This document shows, one piece after another, positions 24,291 through 32,496 of a stretch of 64,000 nt of DNA; position 1 is the stretch's first letter, and every line of letters begins with the position of its first letter. A program made the position numbers and the translations under genes. The DNA lies in NCBI RefSeq assembly GCF_030063135.1, contig NZ_JASISO010000004.1, positions 62,001 through 126,000 of the forward strand. Reading direction: 5' to 3'. The stretch is from Streptomyces sp. G-G2. GTDB lineage: Bacteria > Actinomycetota > Actinomycetes > Streptomycetales > Streptomycetaceae. Below the pieces are notes generated by a model, which had not been told where the DNA came from, searched no databases, and saw only the letters and a program-made list of their open reading frames with translations.

Positions 24291-25589
24291 GTGAACGACT
24301 GGCACAGCTGGGCGGCGATCGCCGTCTTCATCGGCACGTACGCCCTGATCATCAGCGAGAAGATCCACCGGGTCGCCGCCGCCCTGGGCGGCGCAGGCCT
24401 GATGCTCGCGATCGGGGCGACCGACGACGTCTCGGCGTTCTACTCCGAGGACTCCGGCATCGACTGGAACGTCATCTTCCTGCTCCTGGGCATGATGATG
24501 ATCGTCGGAGTGCTGAAGAAGACCGGCATGTTCGAATACCTGGCCATCTGGTCGGTGAAGAAGGCCAAGGCCCGGCCCTTCCGGGTCATGGTCATGCTCA
24601 TCGTCATCACCGCGTGCGCCTCGGCACTTCTCGACAACGTCACCACAGTCCTGCTCGTCGCACCGGTGACCCTGCTGGTCTGCGAACGCCTGAACCTGCC
24701 CGCGGCTCCGTTCCTGATCGCCGAGGTTCTGGCATCCAACATCGGCGGCGCCGCCACCCTCGTCGGCGATCCGCCGAACATCATCATCGCCAGCCGCGCC
24801 GGGCTGACCTTCAACGACTTCCTCGTCCACCTCGCACCGCTGTGCGTGGTGCTGGTGGCCGTCCTGGTCGGTCTGTGCCGCTTCATGTTCCGCAAGACCT
24901 TCGTCTACGACGAGGACCGTGCCGCCGAGATCATGGCCCTGGAGGAGAAGGAGGCCATCAAGAACCCGCGGCTGCTCGTCCAGGGCCTGGCCGTCCTCGC
25001 CCTGGTTGTCGCCGGGTTCGTCCTGCACCCCGTGTTGCACTACGAACCCAGCATCGTCGCGCTCCTGGGGGCGGGCCTCCTCGTCGCGATCTCCACGGTG
25101 GAGACCAGTGAGGTCCTGGGCGAAGTCGAGTGGCCCACCCTCGCTTTCTTCGCCGGCCTGTTCATCATGATCGGCGGCCTCATCGACACCGGCGTCATCG
25201 AGACCGTCTCCGACGCCCTCGCAAGCGCCATCGGCGGCCAGGAACTCGGCGGCTCCATGTTGATGCTCGGCGCTTCCACCGTGCTCTCCGGAGTCGTCGA
25301 CAACATCCCCTACGTCGCCACGATGGCCCCCATCACCAGTGACCTCGTCCAGTCCATGGGCGGTGGCGGTGATCACGTCATGTGGTGGGCCCTCGCCCTC
25401 GGCGCGGACCTCGGCGGCAACGCCACCGCGATTGGCGCCTCCGCCAACGTCGTCGTCCTCGGCATCGCCGAGCGCAACCGCCAGCCCATCACCTTCTGGC
25501 AGTTCACCAAGTACGGCCTGATCGTCACCGCCGTCACCACCGTGATCGCAGCCCTCTACATCTGGCTCCGCTACTTCGCCCTCGCCTAA
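24291..25589 (+). CDS. NhaD/ArsB-like (SLC13/ion transporter superfamily) permease
   Basis: The 432-residue protein with about eleven membrane helices has the hallmark GDPPNIIIASRAGLTFNDF in the first half and DNIPYVATMAPITSDLV in the second, two inverted-repeat hairpin motifs of the NhaD/ArsB/SLC13 superfamily. It starts at GTG 24291. Residues about 205-230 form a cytoplasmic charged loop (FRKTFVYDEDRAAEIMALEE). Clustered with a CPA1 antiporter and a CBS protein, it most likely exchanges Na+ for H+ or moves another anion or cation at the membrane; the substrate cannot be fixed from sequence. Confidence 0.85.
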   Translation: MNDWHSWAAIAVFIGTYALIISEKIHRVAAALGGAGLMLAIGATDDVSAFYSEDSGIDWNVIFLLLGMMMIVGVLKKTGMFEYLAIWSVKKAKARPFRVMVMLIVITACASALLDNVTTVLLVAPVTLLVCERLNLPAAPFLIAEVLASNIGGAATLVGDPPNIIIASRAGLTFNDFLVHLAPLCVVLVAVLVGLCRFMFRKTFVYDEDRAAEIMALEEKEAIKNPRLLVQGLAVLALVVAGFVLHPVLHYEPSIVALLGAGLLVAISTVETSEVLGEVEWPTLAFFAGLFIMIGGLIDTGVIETVSDALASAIGGQELGGSMLMLGASTVLSGVVDNIPYVATMAPITSDLVQSMGGGGDHVMWWALALGADLGGNATAIGASANVVVLGIAERNRQPITFWQFTKYGLIVTAVTTVIAALYIWLRYFALA

Positions 25590-25616
25590 AAGCCCGTCAA
25601 ACGAAAGGTGCCGGAC

Positions 25617-25859
25617 ATGCGCTACGACGACGAGCCGGTCTTCAAACGGAGTAAGTGGGGAACCAACCAGTACTACTACAACCCCGGCAACCCGGTCGGG
25701 CGCGCTCTGATTGTCATCACCCTGATCTTCGCCGCAACCATGCTGATCCTCATGGCCAACCGGGCCGGCCCCTTCAAACCCGAGCCGGCCCCCACGCCGT
25801 GGAAACCGCCCGCTTACGACTACCAGTGGCCGCCACCGTCCAGCACCCCCATGCCCTGA
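25617..25859 (+). CDS. Small single-helix membrane protein, end of transport operon
   Basis: From ATG 25617 (GAAAGG 9 bases upstream) the protein is 80 residues: a polar N-terminus rich in Tyr/Asn (NQYYYNPGNPVGRA), one helix (LIVITLIFAATMLILMAN) and a Pro-rich tail (PEPAPTPWKPPAYDYQWPPP). It follows the permease by 27 bases on the same strand. Small Pro-rich single-span proteins of this sort may stabilise a neighbouring transporter; no domain is recognised. Confidence 0.7.
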   Translation: MRYDDEPVFKRSKWGTNQYYYNPGNPVGRALIVITLIFAATMLILMANRAGPFKPEPAPTPWKPPAYDYQWPPPSSTPMP

Positions 25860-25877
25860 AGGGCGCTGCGCGTGTGT

Positions 25878-26141
25878 CTACCGGTCAACGGTCCCAGAGG
25901 AGGGCAGCTCCGCTGCCCGCCTGGCCCGGTGGTCGGCCTCAGAGCTTGTCATCGCCAGCCCGGTGATCAGGAAGGCCAGACCGATGACCAACTCCGAGAA
26001 GCCCGGCGCGGATACGGCGTAGAGGACGCTACCCACCGCAGTGACAGGCGCGCCCAGGACGATCAGGAAGACGCCGATCCGGAACTCGGAGACGTTGTGC
26101 CGGAACCAGGAAACGGCCCTTGCGTATGTGGCGGTCTTCAT
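25878..26141 (-). CDS. Small two-helix membrane protein
   Basis: The 87-residue protein starts at ATG 26141 (KTATYARAVSWFRHNVSEFR), followed by two helices (IGVFLIVLGAPVTAVGSVLY and FSELVIGLAFLITGLAM) and a charged tail. Its ATG overlaps the stop of the upstream gene (ATGA), so the two small membrane proteins are coupled. A longer frame to 26312 is only read-through of the partner's region. It is convergent with the transport operon. Its function is unknown. Confidence 0.65.
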   Translation of the reverse strand: MKTATYARAVSWFRHNVSEFRIGVFLIVLGAPVTAVGSVLYAVSAPGFSELVIGLAFLITGLAMTSSEADHRARRAAELPSSGTVDR

Positions 26142-26446
26142 CGATGAGCCGGTCCGGAAAGGCGGCGGGCAGTGCGAAACAGCAGCACTGCGGCTGCCAC
26201 GACGAAGACCAGGCCAGCGGCGCTGCAGCTGGTCACGACGACCGCCGGGGTATCGGCCATGCGCGGGATCGCGTTGAGCGGTGCAAGTGCGTACAGGCAT
26301 AGAAGGGCCCACGCGAAGGCGCGCCGTGCCGCGCGGTCGGGCAGTCGGAGCGGTGTCCGGCCCGCGAGCATCGCCAGGGCCAGTGGGACAAGGAGCACGG
26401 TCGCCACCGCGAGGGCGAGCGCGTGATAGATCGGGTTGCCGTTCAT
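26138..26446 (-). CDS. Small membrane protein, second paralogue
   Basis: The 102-residue protein with three or four hydrophobic segments is about 60% similar by eye to the protein at 12786-13103 (NGNPIYHALALAVATVLLVP, WALLCLYALAPLNAIPRMA). ATG 26446 is chosen because the upstream leader GCAGAGAGGTCCC matches the leader of the paralogue. The frame extends upstream to 26674 without coding character. It overlaps the following gene by 4 bases. The function is unknown; duplication of both gene and leader suggests the two copies are expressed alike. Confidence 0.75.
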   Translation of the reverse strand: MNGNPIYHALALAVATVLLVPLALAMLAGRTPLRLPDRAARRAFAWALLCLYALAPLNAIPRMADTPAVVVTSCSAAGLVFVVAAAVLLFRTARRLSGPAHR

Positions 26447-26567
26447 CGGGACCTCTCTGCTGAGGACGCCCACGATAGAGGGGCCTGGCATGACTCGGTC
26501 ATGCCGGAATCCGGCAACAGGGGAGAGGTGGGGCTGCCGCCCGGAACCGTTGGGATGCAGAACGTGG

Positions 26568-26744
26568 TCAGTGCTGGCGAGCGGAGACCAGTACCGCGGC
26601 GACGGAAGCCAGTGCCAGGGCGCCTGCAGCGAGCAGCGGCATGTCGGGGCCGGGCAGCAGGTACAGCGCCGCACCGGCCGCCGTGAGGACGGCGCCGAAG
26701 GCGAAGATCGGGGAGAGCGGCCCGGTCCGTGAACGGCGGGACAT
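26568..26744 (-). CDS. Very small two-helix membrane protein
   Basis: From ATG 26744 the frame gives 58 residues: SRRSRTGPLSPIFAFG, then two helices separated by LLPGPDMP (VLTAAGAALY, LLAAGALALASVAAVLV). The hydrophobic hairpin and basic N-terminus favour a real protein. It is on the same strand as the two small membrane protein genes that follow, with a 121-bp gap. No family is recognised. Confidence 0.5.
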   Translation of the reverse strand: MSRRSRTGPLSPIFAFGAVLTAAGAALYLLPGPDMPLLAAGALALASVAAVLVSARQH

Positions 26745-26872
26745 AAGGGCTCCTGGCAGGGAGGAAGGCATGGCCGCCCCAGGCTCCCACGGACCTGGGC
26801 AGAGCAACAGCACCACCCGGGTTCCGGTCACACCCTGAGCGGCTTCGAACCGCCTATCCCTGTGGTCGATTC

Positions 26873-26956
26873 CTACCGGTGGGAGGTGTTCCGGCGTCCG
26901 AGGAGTTCGGCCGGGCCGCGGCGCGTGGCGGCCAGGACGACATGGTCCTGCGGGTG
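26873..26956 (-). pseudogene. C-terminal scrap of a second RCK channel-like gene
   Basis: The last 25 codons of a minus-strand frame read PQDHVVLAATRRGPAELLGR, nearly the same as the end of the channel-like protein at 16025 (ARDRVVLAATRQGLAELLGR). The rest of the frame upstream is not coding-like. This is the tail of a lost paralogue, lying close to a paralogue of the small membrane protein that accompanies the intact copy. Confidence 0.6.
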
Positions 26957-26959
26957 TCC

Positions 26960-27073
26960 GTCCACCGCCGAAACGACCTCGCCGCCGTCGCAGCCGAACT
27001 CAACGGCCGCCCAGACAGAACGTTCGGCTGGGGAACCCCAGCCGAGCGCCTGCATGGATTCCTCGCGGCCTGA
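26960..27073 (+). pseudogene. C-terminal remnant of an IS30-family transposase
   Basis: The 37 codons before the stop at 27071-27073 read RRNDLAAVAAELNGRPDR followed by TFGWGTPAERLHGFLAA, the classic C-terminus of IS30-family transposases (LNxRPRKTLGWxTPAE). Nothing of the catalytic DDE domain remains. It marks an old insertion that may have removed most of the neighbouring second channel gene. Confidence 0.75.
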
Positions 27074-27244
27074 ACAGCCAACCACGTGTGGCAACGCCCC
27101 CTGGAGAGCGTCCGCCCGACCCTCGAGTCGGCCTCGCAATGAAGCTATCGCTTTGTGGCTCACATCACATCTGGTTCCTGTCAGGGATCGGGGTGCCATT
27201 CGGTCAAGTCATCGAGAGCAAGCGGACCGACAGAGGAGCAGCAC

Positions 27245-28444
27245 ATGAAGCACCGCATCGTCGTCCTCGGCGCCGGCTATGCCGGGGCCTATGTGGCCGG
27301 GACCCTGGCTCGCCGGCTGTCCCCGGCGGACGTCGAGATCACCGTGGTCAACGCCGTGCCGGACTTTGTCCAGCGGCTGAGGCTGCACCAGCTCGCGGCC
27401 GGCCAGGAGATCGACGCTCCACAGCTCGCCGATGTCTTCGCGGGCACGGCGATACGGCTGCGCCTGGCCCGTGTCACGGCCGTCGACCCCGAGCGCAGGG
27501 TCGTCGCCGTGGCCGGCGCCGACGAGGGCGAGCTCTCCTACGACACGCTGCTCTACGCGCTCGGCAGCCACGGCGCTGACCGCGGCGTCACCGGCGTGGC
27601 CGAGCACGCCTTCGACGTGGCCGCCCGGCCCTCGGCGCTGCGCCTGCGCGAGCGCCTGGACAGCCTGGGCAAGCGCGACGAAGGCGGGAGCGTGCTGGTC
27701 GTCGGCGACGGGTTGACCGGCATCGAGACCGCCACCGAGATCGCCGAATCCCGGCCCCGGCTGTCGGTGACGCTGGTCGCCCGCGGAGAGCTGGGCGCCC
27801 CGCTCTCCGCCGGAGCCCGGAGCTACCTGCGCCGGGTCTGCGACCGGCTGGGCATCACTGTCCTGGAACACACCAGTGTCGAAGCGGTGGAAGCCACGCG
27901 GGTGATGTGCGCCGACGGCACCGCCGTGGCGTCCGACGCGACCGTGTGGACGGCAGGGTTCGCGGCCAACCCCATCGCCGCCGCCAGCGGGCTGGAAGTC
28001 GCCGAGAACGGTCGCATAGTCGTCGACGACACCATGCGGTCAATCTCGCACCCCAACGTCTATGCCGCCGGCGACAGCGCCTACGCCATCGGTGACAACG
28101 GCCGGCCGCTGCCGATGTCCTGCGCCTCGGCCGGCTACACCGGAATGCAGGCCACGGCCGCGATCGTGGGACACCTGACCGGCCACGAGATCCCCCACAC
28201 CAAGCTGGAGTACGTGGGCAACCACATCAGCCTCGGGCGGCGGGACGGGATCCTGCAGATGATCGACGGCGAAGGGCAGGCAAAGCCGAAGTACCTGAGC
28301 GGCCGGAAGGCCGCGCGGATCAAGGCGGGCATCCTCAGGATGTCGCTGTGGGCCACCTCGCACCCGACCTTCTGCCTCCCCAAGCGCAAGCACCACCTGG
28401 CCGCCGCCCCGGACGCGTCCCTCGCCGAGAGGGCGATCGCGTAG
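27245..28444 (+). CDS. Type II NADH dehydrogenase-like FAD oxidoreductase
   Basis: The 399-residue flavoprotein has two Rossmann motifs: the FAD site HRIVVLGAGYAGAYVAG at residues 3-19, and the NAD(P)H site SVLVVGDGLTGIETATEI near 157. The C-terminal FAD-contact motif NVYAAGDSA follows. This is the NDH-2 family, membrane-associated enzymes that pass electrons from NADH to quinone without pumping protons. ATG 27245 is preceded by GAGGAG. The C-terminal helices are short and no transmembrane segment is visible, so a soluble disulfide- or quinone-reductase role is also possible. It stands alone, followed by a small palindrome (CAGGTCA/TGACCTG at about 28460). Confidence 0.85.
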   Translation: MKHRIVVLGAGYAGAYVAGTLARRLSPADVEITVVNAVPDFVQRLRLHQLAAGQEIDAPQLADVFAGTAIRLRLARVTAVDPERRVVAVAGADEGELSYDTLLYALGSHGADRGVTGVAEHAFDVAARPSALRLRERLDSLGKRDEGGSVLVVGDGLTGIETATEIAESRPRLSVTLVARGELGAPLSAGARSYLRRVCDRLGITVLEHTSVEAVEATRVMCADGTAVASDATVWTAGFAANPIAAASGLEVAENGRIVVDDTMRSISHPNVYAAGDSAYAIGDNGRPLPMSCASAGYTGMQATAAIVGHLTGHEIPHTKLEYVGNHISLGRRDGILQMIDGEGQAKPKYLSGRKAARIKAGILRMSLWATSHPTFCLPKRKHHLAAAPDASLAERAIA

Positions 28445-28677
28445 CGCGTCCTGAGGGTCAGGTCAAGCTGACCTGCTACATCTCGGCGATCAAGCAAAGC
28501 TGAGTAGGCACCAGCTGATTGCTTGCATCCGGCAAGGAACCGCCGTGCTGAACGGCCATTACCCCTCATGACGGAGCCGCTCCGCCGCGGTGGTCCGCCC
28601 CGTCCCGGGACCACACCCACCGCCATCGCGGGCGTCCTCCCCGAGGAGAGGTGGTCCTTCGAACAGACTGCAAGGCT
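28445..28677. other. Gene-free stretch before repeat locus B
   Basis: No frame here looks coding. The short inverted repeat CAGGTCA-AGC-TGACCTG just after the oxidoreductase gene might act as its terminator; otherwise nothing is recognised. Confidence 0.35.
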
Positions 28678-28787
28678 CTGACCTGTGGTTATGTTGCAGC
28701 CATTGTCGTTCGATCCTTTCTTGACGACCCATCATGTCGAGTGCGTCGCGATCCTGGAGCCGATCAAGGAAGACGCCTGAGCTGCGG
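28678..28787. repeat. Composite repeat locus B: two boxes 99 bp apart
   Basis: CTGACCTGTGG at 28678 and CTGAGCTGCGG at 28777 are spaced exactly 99 bp, as at locus A. Positions 28726-28755 are identical to 2613-2642 (30 of 30 bases), and scattered matches occur through the rest of the unit. In the antisense reading both copies give DRDALDMMG followed by a similar charged stretch, so a very short decayed coding origin is possible. Confidence 0.75.
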
Positions 28788-28840
28788 TTCTTGGAGCTCT
28801 CGGCCGTTCGGCCTGTTTCCGAGCAGGCAACGGGTGACAG

Positions 28841-28901
28841 CGTGCGGTGCCTGCTGAGAATCGCCTGACCTGGGGGTTCAGCCCGGAGCGTCGTGGCCTT
28901 C
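28841..28901 (+). repeat. Left direct repeat flanking the Wadjet region
   Basis: CGTGCGGTGC ... AGAATCGCCTGACCTGGGG ... GGAGCGTCGTGGCCTTC aligns with 37892-37953 on the other side of the jet operon: about three quarters of positions match, with one or two small gaps. It also contains another CTGACCTG-type box (28865), so it belongs to the same repeat family as locus B. Confidence 0.6.
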
Positions 28902-28931
28902 AGTGGGAGCACCAGGACACTCCTCCGGTTG

Positions 28932-28969
28932 CCGACGCTCAATTGACGCGCGTTCAATCGACGCGCGTT
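28932..28969 (+). repeat. TTGACGC-type heptamers and a 15-bp tandem repeat
   Basis: CAATTGACGCGCGTT (28940-28954) is followed directly by CAATCGACGCGCGTT (28955-28969), one mismatch in 15. With CCGACGC at 28932 this makes three heptamers related to the phased TTGACGC array at 2723-2771, in the same position relative to the 99-bp repeat unit. Confidence 0.6.
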
Positions 28970-28983
28970 CTGAAGTCCCATCG

Positions 28984-29023
28984 CGTCGGTCCGGTCGCGT
29001 CCACGGACGCGACCGGACCGACG
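28984..29023. repeat. Perfect 19-bp inverted repeat with 2-nt spacer
   Basis: CGTCGGTCCGGTCGCGTCC (28984-29002) is the exact reverse complement of 29005-29023, separated by AC. The tiny spacer makes it a poor RNA hairpin loop but a good cruciform or dimer-binding site. It occupies the position that the 20-bp hairpin (2797-2845) has relative to locus A. Confidence 0.75.
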
Positions 29024-29085
29024 GTCGGCCGCGACGCGCTCCGTGGGCCTCGGTAGTTGCCGCGCGGTCTGTGGTCAGTAGGCGC

Positions 29086-29604
29086 AAGACTGAGCGCCCG
29101 CGCCCCTTCCTCGTCGCGGCGATCGACGAAGCCGGGATGGTCAATCTGCCTTTGGGCTGTTCGCCGTCGGCCTCGCTCGCAAGCGGGTGATCGTGGCGGG
29201 GGACTTCCGCCAGTTGCCCGCTGTGACCAAGGGCGACGCGGACCGGAAGGCGAGCGAGGCGGAGCGGGCCCACTCCCGGGAGGGGACAGCGGCTCGCGAA
29301 CGTTGGGCCCGCGGACCTGATGATGCGCTACACCGACCCGGCCTCGTGCGACCGAGTACGGCGGCTGATGGAGCGCACCCGTATGGAATGCCCGGTGCGT
29401 GCACCGTGGCGCCGGGCCGAGCCGGGCGGACCGGCCGCTCCGGTCCCCGAGGTACCGGCCCAGCGCACTGAGCCGACAGACGAGGTGCACCCGGGTGTGG
29501 TCCGCGACGGCCGCCTCCACCTCAATGTCCCGTACCAGCAGAGGGACGAGGCGAAGCGCCTACTGAGGGCCCAGCCTGAGGCGTCTCTGATGAGTCCGGC
29601 GTAG
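29086..29604 (+). pseudogene. Decayed superfamily I helicase-like gene with DUF5710-like end
   Basis: Helicase motif II appears as FLVAAIDEAGMVNLPLG in one frame. Motif III appears as LARKRVIVAGDFRQLPAVTK in the next frame, so a frameshift lies near 29156. The Walker A domain upstream is gone. After a further frame change, a tail reads LHLNVPYQQRDEAKRLLRAQ, matching the DUF5710 pattern (LNVPyxEKDEAKxLGA) without its end. This is debris of a multidomain plasmid- or ICE-type protein. It lies between the repeat cluster and the Wadjet operon. The rest of 29605-29689 is the jetA leader. Confidence 0.55.
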
Positions 29605-29689
29605 AGGTGCGCGATCAGAATCGGTGCGAATCGGTCAAGTACTTAAGTCCCTGCCGATCATGGAGAACGGTCCGGGAGGATAGCGGGCG

Positions 29690-31252
29690 ATGGACATGAC
29701 TTCTTCCCGGCCGGGGGGCCCGCCGGACAGGTACGCGCCCTTCGCGCATCTCACTGCTCCGAACGTGCTGCTCTATCGTTCTGTGATGCAGGCCTTTCTT
29801 GTCGCCAAGGAGCGGTTCGCCGTGCATCTGCGGCCCGAGGACGTGTACGCCGGGCTGCCCGCCGGCGTACGGCCCGACGGGCTGGAGGGGGTCGTCGGCG
29901 CGCTGGACAAGCTCGTCGAGTGGGGGAATCTGCGGGCCGATCCGGACACCGGGCGGGTCACGGCCGTCGAGGACTTCTACCGCAAGCGGTTCATCTACCA
30001 GCTCACCCGGGAGGGCGAGGCGGCCGAGGAAGCCCTGTCCGGCTACGACGCGGCGCTCGGGCGCCGGGGTGCGCTCCAGGCCGTCGCGCTGCACGACATC
30101 GTCACTCAGCTCCGCGCACTCCTCGTGCTGGCGGCGGAGGCGGAGCCGGATCCGGCCAAGACGCATCTCGCGCTGGACGGGCTGGCCAGTCGGTTCGGGG
30201 CGCTCGCCGACAACGCGCGGGCGTTTATGGGTTCGCTCCAGCGCACCATCGACCTCCACGACGTGGGGGAGGAGGTCTTCCTCGCCTACAAGGACCAGCT
30301 CATCCAGTACCTGGAGCGGTTCATCCAGGACCTGATCACCCTCGGCGGCCGCATCGCCCGGCTGATCCTGGAGCTGGAGGAGAGCGGGAGGATCGGGCCC
30401 CTGCTGCACGCCGCCGCCGCTCGCGAGGCCGCTGACGCCACTCCACAGGAGGCGGCGTACGCCGAGCAGGCCGCGTACGAGCGGTGGGCCGGCCGGTGGG
30501 CCGGGCTGGCGGCCTGGTTCCTCAGCCGGGACGGCCGGGAATCGCAGGCCCGGCTGCTGCGCGGGCGGGCCCTCGGGGCGGTGCCCCAGCTGCTGGCCGT
30601 CGTACGGTCGCTCAACGAGCGGCGGTCCGGGCGCTCCGACCGCTCCGCTGATTTCCGTACTCTCGCCCGTTGGTTCGCCGAGGCGAACGATGACGACGCC
30701 CGGCACCGGCTGTGGCGCACCGCCTTCGGGCTGTACCCGGCCCGGCACCTCACGGTGGACGCCGAGACGCTGGCCGCACGGCTCGCGCGGCCCGATCCCG
30801 CGTCCACCCCCTGGGCCGACGCCGCGCCGCTGCGCATCAGCGCGCAGCTGCGCCGCACCGGCAGCTACGAGCGGCGCGGCAAACCCCGCAAGGTGGAGGA
30901 TCGCGCGGAAGCCCGCCGTAGGCTCGCCGAGGTGGCCGTCAAGCAGGCCGCGGAGATCGCGGCCGCGCGGGCCCGGCTCGTCACCGACGGCGTCACCCGG
31001 CTGTCCGGACTCGGAGAGCTCGACCCCGTCAGCTTCCGGCTCTTCCTCCAGCTCCTCGGCGACGCCCTGGCGACCTGGCGGCCCGGTATGACGCACACGG
31101 TGGCCACCAGCAACGACGGGTCCATGGAGATCCGGCTCACCGCCCTGGCTGATGGATCCTCGGCTGAGGTCCGCACGCCGGGCGGTGTCTTGCGCGGGCC
31201 CGACCACACCATCGAGATCCTCGACCTCGCGGAAGGAAGCGACGGACGATGA
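29690..31252 (+). CDS. jetA: JetA, kleisin-like subunit of type I Wadjet
   Basis: The 520-residue protein matches the TIGR02677/DUF2397 family, the MukF-like kleisin of Wadjet systems. Typical features are the N-terminal winged-helix region (YAPFAHLTAPNVLLYRSVMQ, LVEWGNLRADPDTGRVTAVE), a long helical middle (QLIQYLERFIQDLITLGGRI) and the C-terminal part with SNDGSMEIRLTALADG. It bridges the JetC ATPase dimer and recruits JetB. ATG 29690 has GGGAGGA 9 bases upstream. It is the first gene of a four-gene operon in which every junction overlaps by 4 bp. Wadjet cleaves and restricts circular plasmid DNA. Confidence 0.92.
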   Translation: MDMTSSRPGGPPDRYAPFAHLTAPNVLLYRSVMQAFLVAKERFAVHLRPEDVYAGLPAGVRPDGLEGVVGALDKLVEWGNLRADPDTGRVTAVEDFYRKRFIYQLTREGEAAEEALSGYDAALGRRGALQAVALHDIVTQLRALLVLAAEAEPDPAKTHLALDGLASRFGALADNARAFMGSLQRTIDLHDVGEEVFLAYKDQLIQYLERFIQDLITLGGRIARLILELEESGRIGPLLHAAAAREAADATPQEAAYAEQAAYERWAGRWAGLAAWFLSRDGRESQARLLRGRALGAVPQLLAVVRSLNERRSGRSDRSADFRTLARWFAEANDDDARHRLWRTAFGLYPARHLTVDAETLAARLARPDPASTPWADAAPLRISAQLRRTGSYERRGKPRKVEDRAEARRRLAEVAVKQAAEIAAARARLVTDGVTRLSGLGELDPVSFRLFLQLLGDALATWRPGMTHTVATSNDGSMEIRLTALADGSSAEVRTPGGVLRGPDHTIEILDLAEGSDGR

Positions 31253-32496
31253 GCACACCGCTCGCCGAAGTGCTGGACGGCCAGCGTGCGGCGGAACTGC
31301 GCAAGGCCGCCCGCGCTCTGCTGAAACATCCGCTGCTGCTTGCGGGCGGCGCGCACGCCGACGAGTTCCGTCTCGTCCGGCGGCACGCCTCCGACCTGCG
31401 CGAGTGGTTCGACCGCAACACCGGCTGGCCCCTCCAGGTCGACGCCGAGACCGCCCGGCTGGGCAAGATCGCGGCCCATCTCGCGGATGCCACCCACCCC
31501 GCCCGTGAGGCGACCCGTACGGCTGCCCCGTTCACACGCCGCCGGTACGTCCTGCTCTGCCTCGCCCTCGCCGCCCTCGAACGCGGCGAGGCGCAGATCG
31601 CCCTCGGCCGCCTCGCCGGTCAGGTCGTCCTCGACGCCGCCGATCCCCAGCTGGCCGCCACAGGCATCCAGTTCACGCTGGACCGCCGCGACGAGCGGCT
31701 CGACCTGGCCGCGGTCGTACGGCTCCTGCTCAGCCTCGGAGTCCTGCGGCGGGTCGCAGGCGACGAGGACGCGTACGTCAGCGGCGCCGGAGACGTCCTG
31801 TACGACGTCGAACGGCGGGTGCTCGCCGGTCTGCTCGCGACCCGGCGCGGCCCGTCCACGGTCCGGGCCGCGACTCTGGAAGAGCGGCTCGTCGAGCTCA
31901 CCGCCGAAACGGCCCTCGACAGCGACGAACTGCGCTTCCGCGCGATGCGCCGCTCGCTGACCCGCCGACTGCTGGACGACCCCGTGCTCTACTACGACGA
32001 GCTGACCGACGCCGAGCTGGGCTACCTCACCCGCCAGCGAGGTTTCCTCACCGCACGCATCACCGAACTGACGGGCTTGGTGGCCGAGGTCAGGGCCGAG
32101 GGCATCGCGATGGTCGACCCCGACGACGACCTCACCGACGTCCGCATGCCGGAATCGGGGACCCACGGTCATGTCACCCTGCTGCTTGCCGAGTACCTCA
32201 CCGCCGCCGACCGCCCGGTCGTCTCCACGGCCGACCTTGAGCGCCGGGTTGCCGGACTGGCCGCTGAGCACGGCGGCTTCTGGTCCAAGTCGGCGCGGGA
32301 GCCGGGGGCGGAGGGCGAGCTCGTGGAGCAGGCCGTCAGCCGGCTCGCTTCCCTGGGTCTGGTCGTCCGTACCCCCGAAGGGATCGCGCCGCGCCCGGCG
32401 CTCGTCCGGTACGCGATCGGCGAGACCGTCGTCCTCGAACCCCGCACGGCTGGCCCCGCTCAGGTGCCCGCACAGCGAAAGGCCTCCCAGCGTTGA
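31249..32496 (+). CDS. jetB: JetB, MukE-like subunit of type I Wadjet
   Basis: The 415-residue protein matches TIGR02678/DUF2398, the MukE-like winged-helix subunit that binds the kleisin. Visible family features include RQRAAELRKAARALLKHPLL at the start, DLREWFDRNTGWPLQVDAE, and RRYVLLCLALAALERGEAQI. It overlaps jetA by ATGA and jetC by TTGA, so the subunits are made in coupled amounts. It has no catalytic site; the role is structural in the SMC loop-extrusion complex. Confidence 0.92.
   Translation: MSTPLAEVLDGQRAAELRKAARALLKHPLLLAGGAHADEFRLVRRHASDLREWFDRNTGWPLQVDAETARLGKIAAHLADATHPAREATRTAAPFTRRRYVLLCLALAALERGEAQIALGRLAGQVVLDAADPQLAATGIQFTLDRRDERLDLAAVVRLLLSLGVLRRVAGDEDAYVSGAGDVLYDVERRVLAGLLATRRGPSTVRAATLEERLVELTAETALDSDELRFRAMRRSLTRRLLDDPVLYYDELTDAELGYLTRQRGFLTARITELTGLVAEVRAEGIAMVDPDDDLTDVRMPESGTHGHVTLLLAEYLTAADRPVVSTADLERRVAGLAAEHGGFWSKSAREPGAEGELVEQAVSRLASLGLVVRTPEGIAPRPALVRYAIGETVVLEPRTAGPAQVPAQRKASQR

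Noticed and set aside
28984..29023. tRNA or attachment-site arm at the long palindrome
   Set aside because: No cloverleaf can be drawn, there is no T-loop GGTTCRA sequence in place, and the spacer is only 2 nt.
29615..31258. 547-codon minus-strand frame opposite jetA
   Set aside because: Antisense shadow of jetA with no ribosome binding site or recognised domain.
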